DNA of 64,000 nucleotides from Sphingomonas colocasiae (GTDB taxonomy: Bacteria > Pseudomonadota > Alphaproteobacteria > Sphingomonadales > Sphingomonadaceae). Where the stretch lies: contig NZ_JAINVV010000001.1 in assembly GCF_019880585.1 (NCBI RefSeq), forward strand, positions 248,001-312,000, read 5' to 3'. The first letter of the stretch is position 1, and the number at the start of each line of letters is the position of its first letter. A program made the translations under genes and the position numbers. The notes below the pieces were generated by a model that worked only from the letters and a program-made list of their open reading frames with translations, was not told the DNA's origin and did not search any database. Below are positions 8,291 through 17,399 of this stretch, piece by piece.

Positions 8291-8313
8291 CCGTTCGGGC
8301 TGAGCCCGAACGG
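8291..8313. terminator. Hairpin between lysR-type gene and phoB
   Basis: CCGTTCGGGC and GCCCGAACGG form a perfect 10-bp stem with a 3-base loop between convergent genes. It could serve both directions. No U-run follows on either strand. Confidence 0.6.
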
Positions 8314-8331
8314 ACTTGGCGGAACCACCCG

Positions 8332-9027
8332 TCAGGCGGCGTCGGCGTCCAGCGCGTAGCCGGCCGAGCGGACGGTGCGGATGATGTCGGCGCGGTCGCC
8401 CTGGTTGATCGCCTTGCGCAGGCGGCGGATATGGACGTCCACCGTGCGTGGTTCGATCTCGCTGTCGCGGCCCCAGACAGAATCGAGCAGCCTTTCGCGC
8501 GAGAACACCCAGCCGGGATGCTCGAGGAAATGCTTGAGCAGCCGGAACTCGGTGGGGCCGAGCGGCACGACCGCGCCGCCGCGCTTCACCTTGTGGCCGA
8601 CCGTGTCCATCTCGATATCGGCATAGCTCAGCGTCTCGCCGGCCAGCGCCGGACGCACGCGGCGCAGCACCGCGCCGACGCGCGCGACCAGCTCACGCGG
8701 CGAGAAGGGCTTGGTCACATAATCGTCGGCGCCGGTATCGAGCCCGCGCACGCGATCCTCCTCTTCGCCGCGCGCCGTCAGCATGATGATCGGCACATTG
8801 GCGGTATCGGGCGCGCGGCGCAGGCGCCGGCAGACCTCGATGCCCGACAGGCTTTCCACCATCCAGTCGAGCAGCACGATGTCGGGCGCCGATTCCTGTG
8901 CGAGCAGCAGCGCCTCCTCGCCGTCGGGCGTGTGGCGGACCGCGAAATCCTCGCGCTGGAAGGTATAGACGAGCAGTTCGGCCAGCGCGGCGTCATCCTC
9001 GACCAGCAGCATGTCTGCGCGTGCCAT
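8332..9027 (-). CDS. phoB: PhoB, phosphate regulon response regulator
   Basis: An OmpR-family response regulator of 231 residues. The receiver domain (1-120) has the acidic pair E10/D11, phospho-acceptor Asp54, Thr84 and Lys106. The C-terminal winged helix (about 130-228) includes LGPTEFRLLKHFLEHPG and RTVDVHIRRLRK, which are characteristic of PhoB. It is the last gene of the minus-strand phoR-pstSCAB-phoU-phoB cluster, 2 bp after phoU. Phosphorylated PhoB would bind PHO boxes such as those found here before pstS and before the PiT operon. Confidence 0.95.
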   Translation of the reverse strand: MARADMLLVEDDAALAELLVYTFQREDFAVRHTPDGEEALLLAQESAPDIVLLDWMVESLSGIEVCRRLRRAPDTANVPIIMLTARGEEEDRVRGLDTGADDYVTKPFSPRELVARVGAVLRRVRPALAGETLSYADIEMDTVGHKVKRGGAVVPLGPTEFRLLKHFLEHPGWVFSRERLLDSVWGRDSEIEPRTVDVHIRRLRKAINQGDRADIIRTVRSAGYALDADAA

Positions 9028-9029
9028 GT

Positions 9030-9713
9030 TCAGCCCTCCCGCCCGGCGCGGTCGCCGAGATATTCGCCCGTCGCCGCATAATAGACCATCTCGGCGACGT
9101 TGGTGGCGTGATCGCCGACGCGCTCGAGATTCTTGGCGACGAACAGCAGATGCGCGGCCTCGCCGATGGTCTTGGGATTTTCCATCATGAAGGTGACGAG
9201 CGTGCGGAAGATCGAATTGTAGAAATCGTCGACCACATTGTCGCGTTCGATCACGCGCAGCGCCAGCGCGGCGTCGCGCGCGGCAAAGGCGTTGAGCACG
9301 TCATGGACCATCTCGGTCGCGGTGTTGGCCATTGCGGGCAGCAGCGAGATCGGCTCGATCATGCGCCGGCTTTCGATCAGCGGCACGCGCTTGGCGATGT
9401 TCTTGGCATAGTCGCCGATGCGCTCGATCACGCCCGCGATCTTGATCGCGGCGACCACTTCGCGCAGGTCGTCGGCCATCGGCGCGCGCAGCGCGATGAT
9501 GCGCACGGCCAGTTTCTCGACCTGGCTTTCGAGCTCGTCGATGCGCGTGTCCTCGGAAACGATCCGGCTCGCGGCACTGGTGTCGCTCTTCACCAGCGCG
9601 TCCATCGCCGCGACGATCGCGGCTTCGGCGCGGCCGCCCATCTCGGAGATCAGCCCGCGCAGCTCGCCGATATCCTCGTCGAACGCCTTGACGGTATGTT
9701 CGGTGGTACCCAT
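9030..9713 (-). CDS. phoU: PhoU, phosphate signalling regulator
   Basis: A 227-residue all-helical PhoU with two tandem PhoU repeats (about 15-105 and 118-210). The acidic metal-binding signatures EDTRIDELE and ERIGDYAKNIAKR are in the first repeat, and ERVGDHATNVAE in the second. PhoU links the Pst transporter to PhoR and keeps the kinase off when phosphate is plentiful. It lies between pstB and phoB in the operon. Confidence 0.95.
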   Translation of the reverse strand: MGTTEHTVKAFDEDIGELRGLISEMGGRAEAAIVAAMDALVKSDTSAASRIVSEDTRIDELESQVEKLAVRIIALRAPMADDLREVVAAIKIAGVIERIGDYAKNIAKRVPLIESRRMIEPISLLPAMANTATEMVHDVLNAFAARDAALALRVIERDNVVDDFYNSIFRTLVTFMMENPKTIGEAAHLLFVAKNLERVGDHATNVAEMVYYAATGEYLGDRAGREG

Positions 9714-9741
9714 CGCCAGTCCTTATAAACGCGATCTATCC

Positions 9742-10515
9742 TCAGCCGTAGCGGCCGGTGATGTAATCCTTGGTGCGCTCTTCGCGCGGGTTGGTGAAGA
9801 TCTCCGACGTGTCGCCATATTCGACGAGCGTTCCCAGATGGAAGAACGCCGTCTTCTGCGACACGCGCGCGGCCTGCTGCATGTTGTGCGTCACGATCGC
9901 GATCGCATAGCGGCCGCGCAGTTCGTGGATCAGTTCCTCGATCTTCGCGGTCGCGATCGGATCGAGCGCCGAGCAGGGCTCGTCCATCAGCACGACTTCG
10001 GGATCGACCGCGATCGCGCGCGCGATGCACAGCCGCTGCTGCTGGCCGCCCGAAAGCGCGGTGCCGCTCTCGTTGAGGCGGTCCTTCACCTCGTCCCACA
10101 ATCCGGCCTTGCGCAGCGCGCTTTCGACCATGCGGTCGAGATCGGCCTTGGCCGGCGCCAGCCCGTGGATGCGCGGGCCATAGGCGACATTCTCGTAGAT
10201 CGACTTGGGGAAGGGGTTCGGCTTCTGGAAGACCATGCCCACCCGGGCGCGAAGCTGCACGACGTCCATCGACGAAGCGTAGATATCTTCGCCGTCCAGC
10301 TCGATCCGGCCTTCGACGCGGGCGCCGGAAATCGTGTCGTTCATGCGGTTCAGCGTCCGCAGGAAGGTTGATTTCCCGCAGCCCGACGGGCCGATGAAAG
10401 CAGTGACGTTCGCCATGTCGATGTCGATCGACACCGATTTGATCGCCTGTTTGGCACCATAGAACACGCTGACATCGCGCGCGGTCATTTTGAGAGTTTC
10501 GGTCATGTTTTCCAT
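9742..10515 (-). CDS. pstB: PstB, phosphate ABC transporter ATPase
   Basis: The ATPase of the high-affinity phosphate importer, 257 residues. Walker [10 protein letters not shown] is at 42-50, the Q-loop in FQKPNPFP near 97-103, signature LSGGQ at 154-158, Walker B VVLMDEP at 174-180 and the switch His210. [12 protein letters not shown] is diagnostic for PstB. The start codon overlaps the pstA stop as TAATG; a second ATG three codons on is also possible. Confidence 0.95.
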   Translation of the reverse strand: MENMTETLKMTARDVSVFYGAKQAIKSVSIDIDMANVTAFIGPSGCGKSTFLRTLNRMNDTISGARVEGRIELDGEDIYASSMDVVQLRARVGMVFQKPNPFPKSIYENVAYGPRIHGLAPAKADLDRMVESALRKAGLWDEVKDRLNESGTALSGGQQQRLCIARAIAVDPEVVLMDEPCSALDPIATAKIEELIHELRGRYAIAIVTHNMQQAARVSQKTAFFHLGTLVEYGDTSEIFTNPREERTKDYITGRYG

Positions 10516-11816
10516 TACCAGCGGCGCTCGAACTTGTTGCGGAGATAGATGGCCAGCCCGTTCATGGTGAGCAGGAAGACCAGCAGGACGATGATCGCGG
10601 CCGACGTCTTCTCGACGAAGCCGCGGCTCACCTCGTCGGACCAGAGGAAGATCTGGACGGGGAGCACGGTGGCCGGATCGGTGATGCCGCTCGGCGGCGT
10701 CGCGATGAAGGCGCGCATGCCGATCATCAGCAGTGGCGCGGTCTCGCCCAGCGCGCGTGCCATGCCGATGATCGTGCCGGTCAGGATGCCGGGCAGCGCG
10801 AGCGGCAGCACATGGTGGAACACCACCTGCACCGGCGATGCGCCGACGCCATAGGCCGCGTCGCGGATCGACGGCGGGACGGACTTGATCGCGTTGCGAC
10901 CGGCGATGACGATGACGGGCATCGTCATCAGCGCCAGCGTCAGGCCGCCGACGATCGCCGCCGAGCGCGGCAGATGCATGAAGTTGAGGAATACCGCGAG
11001 CCCGAGAAGGCCGAAAATGATCGAGGGCACCGCCGCCAGATTGTTGATCGAGACCTCGATCAGGTCGGTCCAGCGATTGCGCGGCGCATATTCCTCGAGA
11101 TAGACGGCCGCCAGCACGCCGATCGGAAAGGCGAGGAGCAAGGTCACCAGCATCGTGATCAGCGAGCCCTTGAGCGCGCCCCAGATGCCGACGCGCATGG
11201 GATCGGTCGAATCCGACGCGGTCAGGAAGTTGACGTTGAAGTCGGTCGAAAGCCGGCCGGCCCTGGCGAGCTGATCGTGTGCGGCGCGTGCCTCGGCATC
11301 GTCGCCATTGCCTTTGGCGACGAGGTCGATCTTGGTCGAAACCGGCACCGCGACTTCGGCCTTGCGCGTCAGGATCGACGGATCGTCCTCGATCGCGTCG
11401 CGCACCGACAGCCAGGCGCCATCGGAAAGCATCGTGGGGCCTTGCTTGCCGAACGCTGCGGTCGCGGCCTTCGCGGTCACGCCTTCAAGGTCGACCGTGG
11501 CCAGCGCCGCACGTACGCCGTCGCCATGCAATGCACCGGCGTCGACGACGATACCGGCGCTCGGAAAATCGATCGGCAGGCGGACTTCGGTCTGGGTGAA
11601 GCCGCGCGCGCCGTTGCCGACCATCGTGATCAGCAGAAAGGCGAGGAACGCGACCGAGATCGTCACGGCGCCGAGGCCGAGCAGGCGAAAGCGGCGTTCG
11701 GCGGCGTAGCGCTTGCGGATGCGCGTCTGCATCGCATCGGTCTTCCAGTCGGTCGGCGCGCGTGGCGCCGGCTGAGCCGGGGAGACGGGCGATGGGGCGA
11801 CTAGACTGTCACTCAT
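10515..11816 (-). CDS. pstA: PstA, phosphate ABC transporter permease
   Basis: One of two Pst channel subunits. At 433 residues it is much longer than E. coli PstA (296). The extra N-terminal 200 residues include one membrane helix (about 45-68) and a periplasmic part, as in the DUF3333-bearing PstA proteins of alphaproteobacteria. The C-terminal half holds the ABC permease domain with the EAA loop near [15 protein letters not shown]. It overlaps pstC by 8 bp and pstB by 1 bp, indicating tight coupling. Confidence 0.93.
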   Translation of the reverse strand: MSDSLVAPSPVSPAQPAPRAPTDWKTDAMQTRIRKRYAAERRFRLLGLGAVTISVAFLAFLLITMVGNGARGFTQTEVRLPIDFPSAGIVVDAGALHGDGVRAALATVDLEGVTAKAATAAFGKQGPTMLSDGAWLSVRDAIEDDPSILTRKAEVAVPVSTKIDLVAKGNGDDAEARAAHDQLARAGRLSTDFNVNFLTASDSTDPMRVGIWGALKGSLITMLVTLLLAFPIGVLAAVYLEEYAPRNRWTDLIEVSINNLAAVPSIIFGLLGLAVFLNFMHLPRSAAIVGGLTLALMTMPVIVIAGRNAIKSVPPSIRDAAYGVGASPVQVVFHHVLPLALPGILTGTIIGMARALGETAPLLMIGMRAFIATPPSGITDPATVLPVQIFLWSDEVSRGFVEKTSAAIIVLLVFLLTMNGLAIYLRNKFERRW

Positions 11817-13200
11817 AAGCTTCCCGGTATTTCTTTACCACGCGGAGCGCGACGATGTTGAGCAGCAATGTGATCACGAACAGCACCAGGCCGAGCGCGA
11901 AGGCGGCAAGCGTCTTGGCGCTGTCGAATTCCTGATCGCCGGTCAGCAGCTGGACGATCTGGGTGGTGACGGTGGTCACGCTGGAAAATGGATTGGCGGT
12001 CAGGTTGGCGGCGAGGCCGGCGGCCATCACCACGATCATGGTTTCGCCGATCGCGCGGCTGACGGCCAGCAGCACGCCGCCGACGACGCCCGGAAGCGCC
12101 GCGGGCAGCAGGACCTTGCGGATGGTTTCGGACGAGGTCGCGCCCATGGCGAGTGATCCGTCCTTCATCGCCTGCGGTACCGCCGCGATCGAATCGTCGG
12201 CCATCGAGGAGACGAAGGGGATGATCATGACGCCCATGACCAGGCCGGCCGCGAGCGCGGATTCGGACGACGCGCTGCTGATTCCTACAGCGACGGCGAT
12301 GTCGCGAAGCGCCGGCGCCACGGTGAGCGCCGCGAAATAGCCGTAGACCACGGTCGGCACGCCCGCCAGGATCTCCAGGATCGGTTTCACCCAGCGACGC
12401 GTGGACGCCTTGGCATATTGGGTGAGGTAGATCGCGCTCATCAGACCGAGCGGGATCGCGACGATCATCGCGATGATCGCGCCGACGAAGATCGTGCCCC
12501 AGAAGAGCGGCACGGCGCCGAACGCTCCCGATGATCCCACCTGATCGGCGCGGATCGCGGTCTGCGGGCTCCACTGGGTGCCGAACAGGAATTCGATCGG
12601 CGAGACCATCGAGAAGAAGCGCGCGGATTCGAAGATCAGCGAGGCGACGATGCCGATGGTGGTCAGGATCGCGACGAGCGATGCGATCAGCAGCGCCCCC
12701 ATCACCAGCCGCTCCACCCGCGTGCGCGCCCGGAAGTCGGGCTTGACCTTGGTGAAGGCATAGGCGCCGCCGGCGAAGGCGAGCAGCAGCGCGACGACCG
12801 CGCCGATCGTGCCGTAGAAACCGAGCGCCTGCGCGAAAGCGGGGGCGAGCGCGGTCGCTTTCGGATTGAACGCCGCCTTGATCGATCCATCGGCCAATGC
12901 GCGTGCTTCGCCCAGGATCGCGGCGCGCTCCATGCCGAAGCTCGGCAGTTCGGCCGCGGCCGGCGTCGCAAGCACCGCCTGGGTCACCAGACCGGGGCTG
13001 ACGCTGGCCCAGACCGCGAGGAAGAGCAGGGCGGGCACCGCCACCCACAGCCCGACATACCAGGCGTGATAGGCGGGCAGCGAATGCGGCCGCTGCGATG
13101 CCGGCCCGGTGATCACGAAGCGCGAGGCGCGCACCCGCGCGCTGATCCAGGCGATCAGCCCGAGACCCAGCACCAGGAAGAGGAGAGCGAGGGTGGACAC
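11809..13200 (-). CDS. pstC: PstC, phosphate ABC transporter permease
   Basis: The partner permease of PstA, 463 residues, also longer than the E. coli protein (319). The N-terminal 160 residues contain two or three membrane helices and a periplasmic segment. The second half has the conserved SPIEFLFGTQWSP region and the EAA-type loop KDGSLAMGATSSETIRKV. It lies downstream of pstS with a 128-bp gap that holds inverted repeats; such hairpins often reduce transcription after a highly expressed binding-protein gene. Confidence 0.93.
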   Translation of the reverse strand: MSTLALLFLVLGLGLIAWISARVRASRFVITGPASQRPHSLPAYHAWYVGLWVAVPALLFLAVWASVSPGLVTQAVLATPAAAELPSFGMERAAILGEARALADGSIKAAFNPKATALAPAFAQALGFYGTIGAVVALLLAFAGGAYAFTKVKPDFRARTRVERLVMGALLIASLVAILTTIGIVASLIFESARFFSMVSPIEFLFGTQWSPQTAIRADQVGSSGAFGAVPLFWGTIFVGAIIAMIVAIPLGLMSAIYLTQYAKASTRRWVKPILEILAGVPTVVYGYFAALTVAPALRDIAVAVGISSASSESALAAGLVMGVMIIPFVSSMADDSIAAVPQAMKDGSLAMGATSSETIRKVLLPAALPGVVGGVLLAVSRAIGETMIVVMAAGLAANLTANPFSSVTTVTTQIVQLLTGDQEFDSAKTLAAFALGLVLFVITLLLNIVALRVVKKYREAYE

Positions 13201-13220
13201 TTAGCCACGCACCTTTCGTG

Positions 13221-13307
13221 TCGTCTCCGCGAACGCGGGGATCCAGGAACACGGTTTCATCGGGATAATCCTGCGTTGTCGGATCCCCGCGAGCGCGGGG
13301 ATGACAG
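13221..13307. repeat. Pair of inverted intergenic repeats between pstS and pstC
   Basis: Two palindromic elements with CGCGGGG cores (about 13224-13247 and 13279-13307) lie in opposite orientation: one reads CCGCGAACGCGGGGATCC, the other GGATCCCCGCGAGCGCGGGG. Each can fold on itself and the two can pair together. They look like a dispersed intergenic repeat. They sit where partial termination or mRNA protection of pstS would be expected. Confidence 0.65.
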
Positions 13308-13328
13308 GAAGGGCATAGATACCGGGGT

Positions 13329-14372
13329 TCACTTCAGGTCTTTGCCGTCCATGAACTTGAGCGTGCGCGCGGCTTCGGCGTTGGCGGCGCGGACGGCGTC
13401 GGGCGACGCGATCAACCCGCGGCGCGCCAGATAGCCATCGGCGTTCCAGGCATTCGCATATTCGGCGACGAACTCCTTGAGGCCCGGCACCGCGCTCAGA
13501 TGTCCACCCTTCACGTAGATGTACATGGCGCGTGCGCCCGGATAGCTGAAGTCCGAGATCGTCTCATAGGTCGGCGCGACGCCGTTGATCTTCACACCGC
13601 GCACGGCGTTCAGATTTTCCTCGAGGAAGCTGTAGCCCAGCACGCCGATCGCGGTGGGATTGGACGTCAGCTTCTGGACGATGAGATTGTCGTTCTCACC
13701 CTGCTCGACATACACCTTGTCCTCGCGGACCTTGGTGCAGATCGTCTTGTGCTTTTCGGAATCGCTTTCCTTGAGCGCCTTCATCGCGGGATCGGCGTCG
13801 CAGCCCTTTTCCATGATCAGTTCGGCGAGCGAATCGCGTGTGCCCGACGTGGAGGGCGGGCCGAGCACCTGGATCGCGATCGCGGGCAGCGCCGGATTCA
13901 CGTCCTTCCAGGTCTTGGCGGTCTGCGGCTTGCCATAGGGGGTGGCCGCGATCGCCTTGTAGATATCCTCGACGGTGAGGGCCAATGCCGGGCCGTTATT
14001 GGCTTCGATCAGCGCCAGGCCGTCGATGCCGATCTGGATCTCGACAATGTCCTTCACGCCGTTCTTCTGGCAGTCCTCGAACTCCGACTTCTTCATCCGG
14101 CGCGAGGCATTCTCGATATCGGGATGCTGGACGCCGATGCCGGCGCAGAACAGCTTCATGCCCGAACCGGTGCCGGTCGATTCGACGACGGGCGCCTTGA
14201 ACTGGCTGTTCTTGCTCGCGAACTGTTCGGCGACCGCCTTGGTGAAGGGATAGACGGTCGAGGATCCGACCACCTTGATCTGGTCGCGGCTCGCGCCGGC
14301 CGAATCGCCACCGGCGCCTCCGCAGGCGGCAAGCCCGAGTGGCAGCGCGATAAGGGCGATTTTCCTGAACAT
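13329..14372 (-). CDS. pstS: PstS, periplasmic phosphate-binding lipoprotein
   Basis: The substrate-binding protein of the Pst importer, 347 residues. The N-terminus MFRKIALIALPLGLAACGG is a lipoprotein signal with lipobox LAAC, so it is probably anchored to a membrane. The phosphate-binding P-loop-like GSSTVYPFT follows, and STGTGSGMKLFC and the SGTRDSLAE stretch are further ligand regions. The start at 14372 has GGGAGA about 8 bases upstream; the longer reading from 14396 would spoil the signal peptide. A PHO box lies 78-95 bp upstream. Confidence 0.93.
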   Translation of the reverse strand: MFRKIALIALPLGLAACGGAGGDSAGASRDQIKVVGSSTVYPFTKAVAEQFASKNSQFKAPVVESTGTGSGMKLFCAGIGVQHPDIENASRRMKKSEFEDCQKNGVKDIVEIQIGIDGLALIEANNGPALALTVEDIYKAIAATPYGKPQTAKTWKDVNPALPAIAIQVLGPPSTSGTRDSLAELIMEKGCDADPAMKALKESDSEKHKTICTKVREDKVYVEQGENDNLIVQKLTSNPTAIGVLGYSFLEENLNAVRGVKINGVAPTYETISDFSYPGARAMYIYVKGGHLSAVPGLKEFVAEYANAWNADGYLARRGLIASPDAVRAANAEAARTLKFMDGKDLK

Positions 14373-14449
14373 TCGAGTCTCCCGACAGCGTAACAATCTC
14401 TGCTGGGCGCGGCCCTAGCAGCGACTCTTGAGGCTTTTGTTGCACATTG

Positions 14450-14467
14450 ATGACGCTTTTATGACAG
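14450..14467 (-). promoter_or_regulatory. PHO box upstream of pstS
   Basis: On the minus strand CTGTCAT-AAAA-GCGTCAT gives two 7-bp half-sites 11 bp apart with an A-rich spacer. The first half is a perfect match to the PhoB consensus and the second matches 5 of 7. It reads in the same direction as pstS and lies between the phoR stop and pstS, the expected place for PhoB activation. Confidence 0.75.
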
Positions 14468-14517
14468 CACTCAGGGCTGATGCGGCAATGCGCGATCGGC
14501 GCATTTCAAACAGGCTC

Positions 14518-15723
14518 TCAGGGGGCTGCCGGCAGCCTCACCGTCACCGTCGTTCCATTGCCCGGAACGCTCGCGATATCGAGCCGCCCGCGATGCCGTT
14601 CGACGATATGCTTGACGATCGAAAGGCCGAGACCCGTGCCACCCATCGCGCGACTGCGCCCCGAATCGACGCGGTAGAAGCGTTCGGTGAGGCGCGGGAT
14701 ATGTTTGGGATCGATGCCGTCGCCCTGATCCTCGACGGTCAGGCGAACCATGCCGCCATCGGCCGGGGCGAGTGCGATGCGCACGGGGCTGCCGGCACGG
14801 CCATATTTGATCGCGTTGCCGACGATGTTGTGGAGGAGCTGCGAAAGTTGCGCGCGGTCTCCGGCCACCGGTGGAAGCTCGCCCGCGGCCTCGATCTCGA
14901 ACGTCCGATCGCGGCTCGCTGGCTGATCCTGGATCACGCGCGTCACTTCGCCGGTCAGCGCGCGCAGGTCGACGGCGTCGTCGGGCGCGCGATGCTTCTC
15001 CGCCTCGATCCGCGACAGCGATATCAGGTCGTCGACCAGCGTCTGCATGCGCTGCGCTTCCTTCATGATCACGCCCAGGAAACGGATGCGCGTCGCCTCG
15101 TCGGCGCCGGCTTCTCCCCCCAACGTCTCGGCAAAGCCCAGGATCGCGGCGAGCGGCGTGCGCAGTTCGTGGCTGGCATTGGCGACGAAATCGACGCGGA
15201 TGCGCTCGGCGGCATGGGCCAGGCTGCGATCGACAAGATGGACGAGGCGGCGGCCGTCGGTGAGTTCGGCGACGCGCATCAGCCAGCGCTGTTCGCGTGT
15301 GCCAAGCCCCATCAGTTCGATGCCGCGGTCGATCGCGCCGTCCAGTGGGCGGGCGAGATGTTCCGACGCGGCGGGATGGCGGATCGCGGTGCGCACGTCC
15401 TCACCCAATATATGGGCGCCGAGCAAGGTGCGGGCGGCGGTGTTGGCGACGACGATGCGGCCGTCGCGGATCAGCAGCAGCGGATCCGTGAGCGCGTCGA
15501 GCAATTCATTGGCGCTCGCGCCCGCATTTGTGCCTTCGGCGCTGGAACTCGGCAGCTCGGGCGTCGAGGCGCGCGGATAGATGGCGAGCAGGATCGCGCC
15601 GATCCCGCCGGTCAGGAAGATCAGCACGGCTTCGAAGGGCGCGCCGAGCAGGAAGCCGACAAGTGCGGCGATCGTCACGATCACCGCGGCGGCGGCGGTC
15701 CAGGCCGAGTCGAATGAATTCAT
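14518..15723 (-). CDS. phoR: PhoR, phosphate regulon sensor histidine kinase
   Basis: A membrane kinase of 401 residues. Two hydrophobic segments lie at about 9-29 and 33-49, with almost no periplasmic loop as in PhoR. A PAS-like region (about 73-165), a dimerisation domain with phospho-acceptor His185 in ANASHELRTPLAAILGFAETL, then the ATPase domain with Asn303, EDQGDGI (331-337) and GGTGLGLSIVK (361-371) follow. It heads the pst operon and phosphorylates PhoB in phosphate shortage. Confidence 0.93.
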   Translation of the reverse strand: MNSFDSAWTAAAAVIVTIAALVGFLLGAPFEAVLIFLTGGIGAILLAIYPRASTPELPSSSAEGTNAGASANELLDALTDPLLLIRDGRIVVANTAARTLLGAHILGEDVRTAIRHPAASEHLARPLDGAIDRGIELMGLGTREQRWLMRVAELTDGRRLVHLVDRSLAHAAERIRVDFVANASHELRTPLAAILGFAETLGGEAGADEATRIRFLGVIMKEAQRMQTLVDDLISLSRIEAEKHRAPDDAVDLRALTGEVTRVIQDQPASRDRTFEIEAAGELPPVAGDRAQLSQLLHNIVGNAIKYGRAGSPVRIALAPADGGMVRLTVEDQGDGIDPKHIPRLTERFYRVDSGRSRAMGGTGLGLSIVKHIVERHRGRLDIASVPGNGTTVTVRLPAAP

Positions 15724-15839
15724 CGCGGCGCCCTTATCCCATTTATGTGACGCTTGTGTGCAGAATCCCTGCCGTGGTTAACGGCGTCGCCTTGGGCCGG
15801 ATTTACGTTTATGCAAGCATGAACGGGTAATGGGGTGCG

Positions 15840-16250
15840 ATGATGGACCAGCCGGACGAGAACAGCGAAACCGCGAAACCCAACGCCTCCCGGCGTCAGG
15901 CGTTGATGATCGGCGCGGTCGCGGCGTCGGCGGTGGTGTCGATCCGCCCGGCGCTGGCGCAGACCGCCGGTTCGGTGCTCAATTGCGAGATTCCGGTGCC
16001 CGATGCCGCGCGCGCGGGCAATTATATCGCGCCTGACGGCAGCCTGGTGCCCGCCAACACGCCGGGCGCTTTCCCACCTTCGCCGCGCGCGTTCAAGGGT
16101 GAGGAAGTAAAATCCGCGTTCCGCAGCGGTCGTTCGTTGCCCGGCACCGATCCGTCGCGCAGCCAAGCCTATACCAACTATATCCGCCGTCTCCAGCAGG
16201 GCCAGAGCGGCTTCACCTGCTACGCCTCGCTGCAGAATCCGCGGCGCTGA
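15840..16250 (+). CDS. Small Tat-type exported protein at the head of the HPr-rel-A module
   Basis: A 136-residue protein (an ATG at 15843 would give 135). A polar N-region with a twin arginine (SRRQALM, 18-24) is followed by a hydrophobic stretch and ALAQ at 38-41, so it looks like a Tat or Sec signal peptide cleaved before Gln41. The mature part of about 96 residues is rich in Pro, Ser and Arg and has only two cysteines, Cys49 and Cys127, the second near the C-terminus (GFTCYAS). No domain is recognised. It is the first of four tightly packed genes with a PqqD-like protein, a kinase and a nucleotidyltransferase, and is the natural candidate for their substrate. That role is inference. Confidence 0.6.
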   Translation: MMDQPDENSETAKPNASRRQALMIGAVAASAVVSIRPALAQTAGSVLNCEIPVPDAARAGNYIAPDGSLVPANTPGAFPPSPRAFKGEEVKSAFRSGRSLPGTDPSRSQAYTNYIRRLQQGQSGFTCYASLQNPRR

Positions 16251-16260
16251 TCTTCCCGTC

Positions 16261-16536
16261 ATGGGCATCGTCTACCGGGCGGATCCGCCGTCGGCGCGGT
16301 GCCTGGTGGCGCTCGATGCGCTCGACCTGATCTATCATCGTCCTTCGGGCATGACGCATATCGTGTCGGAACCGGTGCCCCAGATCCTCGATATGCTGAC
16401 GAACGGACCGGCCGATGCCGAAGCGATCGTCGTACGGCTTCTGGAGCAGCATGACTTCGATCCCGAAGGCGCGGTGGAAGCGGTCGCCGCCCGGCTCGCC
16501 GAACTCGAAGCGATCGGGCTGGTCGAGCGGACATGA
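16261..16536 (+). CDS. PqqD-like protein of HPr-rel-A system
   Basis: A 91-residue protein with the PqqD-like winged-helix fold pattern: a beta-rich start, LIYHRPSGMTHIVSEP (23-38), and a C-terminal helix-rich part ending LAELEAIGLVER. PqqD proteins bind leader peptides and present them to modifying enzymes (RiPP recognition elements). It matches the family annotated as HPr-rel-A system PqqD family peptide chaperone. It begins 10 bp after the exported small protein, without a clear ribosome site, and its stop overlaps the kinase start (ATGA). Confidence 0.8.
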   Translation: MGIVYRADPPSARCLVALDALDLIYHRPSGMTHIVSEPVPQILDMLTNGPADAEAIVVRLLEQHDFDPEGAVEAVAARLAELEAIGLVERT

Positions 16537-17399
16537 GATATCGCTTCGACGTCCGCATCGGCCCCGTCGGTTTCCGCGTCGGTTCCGCCTGGCGGCAACC
16601 GATCGCCGCGTTGCGCGATCTTTATGCCGGCTATCCCGAGCCTGACGGTGGCATCGCGGATTTCACCGTCCGGCTCGAGCCGGAAAGGCCTTGGCGCCGC
16701 TATCTGCGTCCGTCGGTCGCGATCCATGGCGATTTCACCTTGCCCGACGCGGCCCCGTTGCCGCTCGCACAGGGGCTGCTCGCGGCCGAAATGGGGATGA
16801 ATCTCCAGATGGCATTGGGGCAGCGGCGCTATCTGCTGCTCCATGCCTCGGTGGTCGAGCGCGACGGCTGGGCGTTGCTGATGACCGGCCATTCGGGCGC
16901 GGGAAAATCGACGCTCGCCGCATTGCTGGGCGAACGTGGCTGGCGTTTCATGGGGGATGAGTTCGCCTTGCTCGATCCCGGGACCGGGCTGCTCCATGCC
17001 TTTCCCCGGCTGGTGAGCCTGAAGAACGCGGCGATCGACGCGATGACCGCGGAGATCGCCGCCGATCGCTTCGGGCCGTTGCTGATGGGAACGCCCAAAG
17101 GCGCGATCCGGCATTTGCGGCCCAACGCGGCGGCATTGTCGGCAATGGACGCACCGGCGCGTCCCGCGCTCATTCTGTTTCCGCGTTACGGCTTCGCCGC
17201 CGCCGCTCGGCCGGTCGGCGCGAGCGAGGCGTTCGTGCGACTGACCCAGGCATCGACCAATTATGTCGCGATGGGCGAACCCGCTTTCGACGCGCTTTCG
17301 GTATTGGTGCGCGACGTGCCGGGCCGGGCGATCGACTATCCTGATACCGAGGGGGCGGTCGCGCTGGTCGAACGGCTCTGGACGGAGGCGCTGGCGTGA
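16533..17399 (+). CDS. HprK-related kinase A
   Basis: A 288-residue P-loop kinase related to HPr kinase/phosphorylase. Seen are LLHASVVE (102-109), Walker A GHSGAGKST (119-127) and GDE (141-143) after GWRFM, which corresponds to the HprK metal/acid motif. The HprK signature loop used for phosphorolysis is not evident, so kinase-only activity is likely. No HPr or other PTS gene is nearby. Related kinases in some lasso-peptide clusters phosphorylate a serine of the precursor, and by analogy this one may modify the product of the module's first gene. Both ends overlap neighbours by 4 bp. Confidence 0.82.
   Translation: MRYRFDVRIGPVGFRVGSAWRQPIAALRDLYAGYPEPDGGIADFTVRLEPERPWRRYLRPSVAIHGDFTLPDAAPLPLAQGLLAAEMGMNLQMALGQRRYLLLHASVVERDGWALLMTGHSGAGKSTLAALLGERGWRFMGDEFALLDPGTGLLHAFPRLVSLKNAAIDAMTAEIAADRFGPLLMGTPKGAIRHLRPNAAALSAMDAPARPALILFPRYGFAAAARPVGASEAFVRLTQASTNYVAMGEPAFDALSVLVRDVPGRAIDYPDTEGAVALVERLWTEALA

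Noticed and set aside
11813-13252. Minus-strand 479-codon frame in another register of pstC
   Set aside because: It is the shifted frame of pstC, which has all permease motifs.
16533-17399. True HPr kinase/phosphorylase of a PTS regulatory system
   Set aside because: No HPr, EI-Ntr or PTS genes are adjacent, the phosphorylase signature is missing, and the partners are PqqD-like and nucleotidyltransferase genes. HprK-related kinase A fits better.
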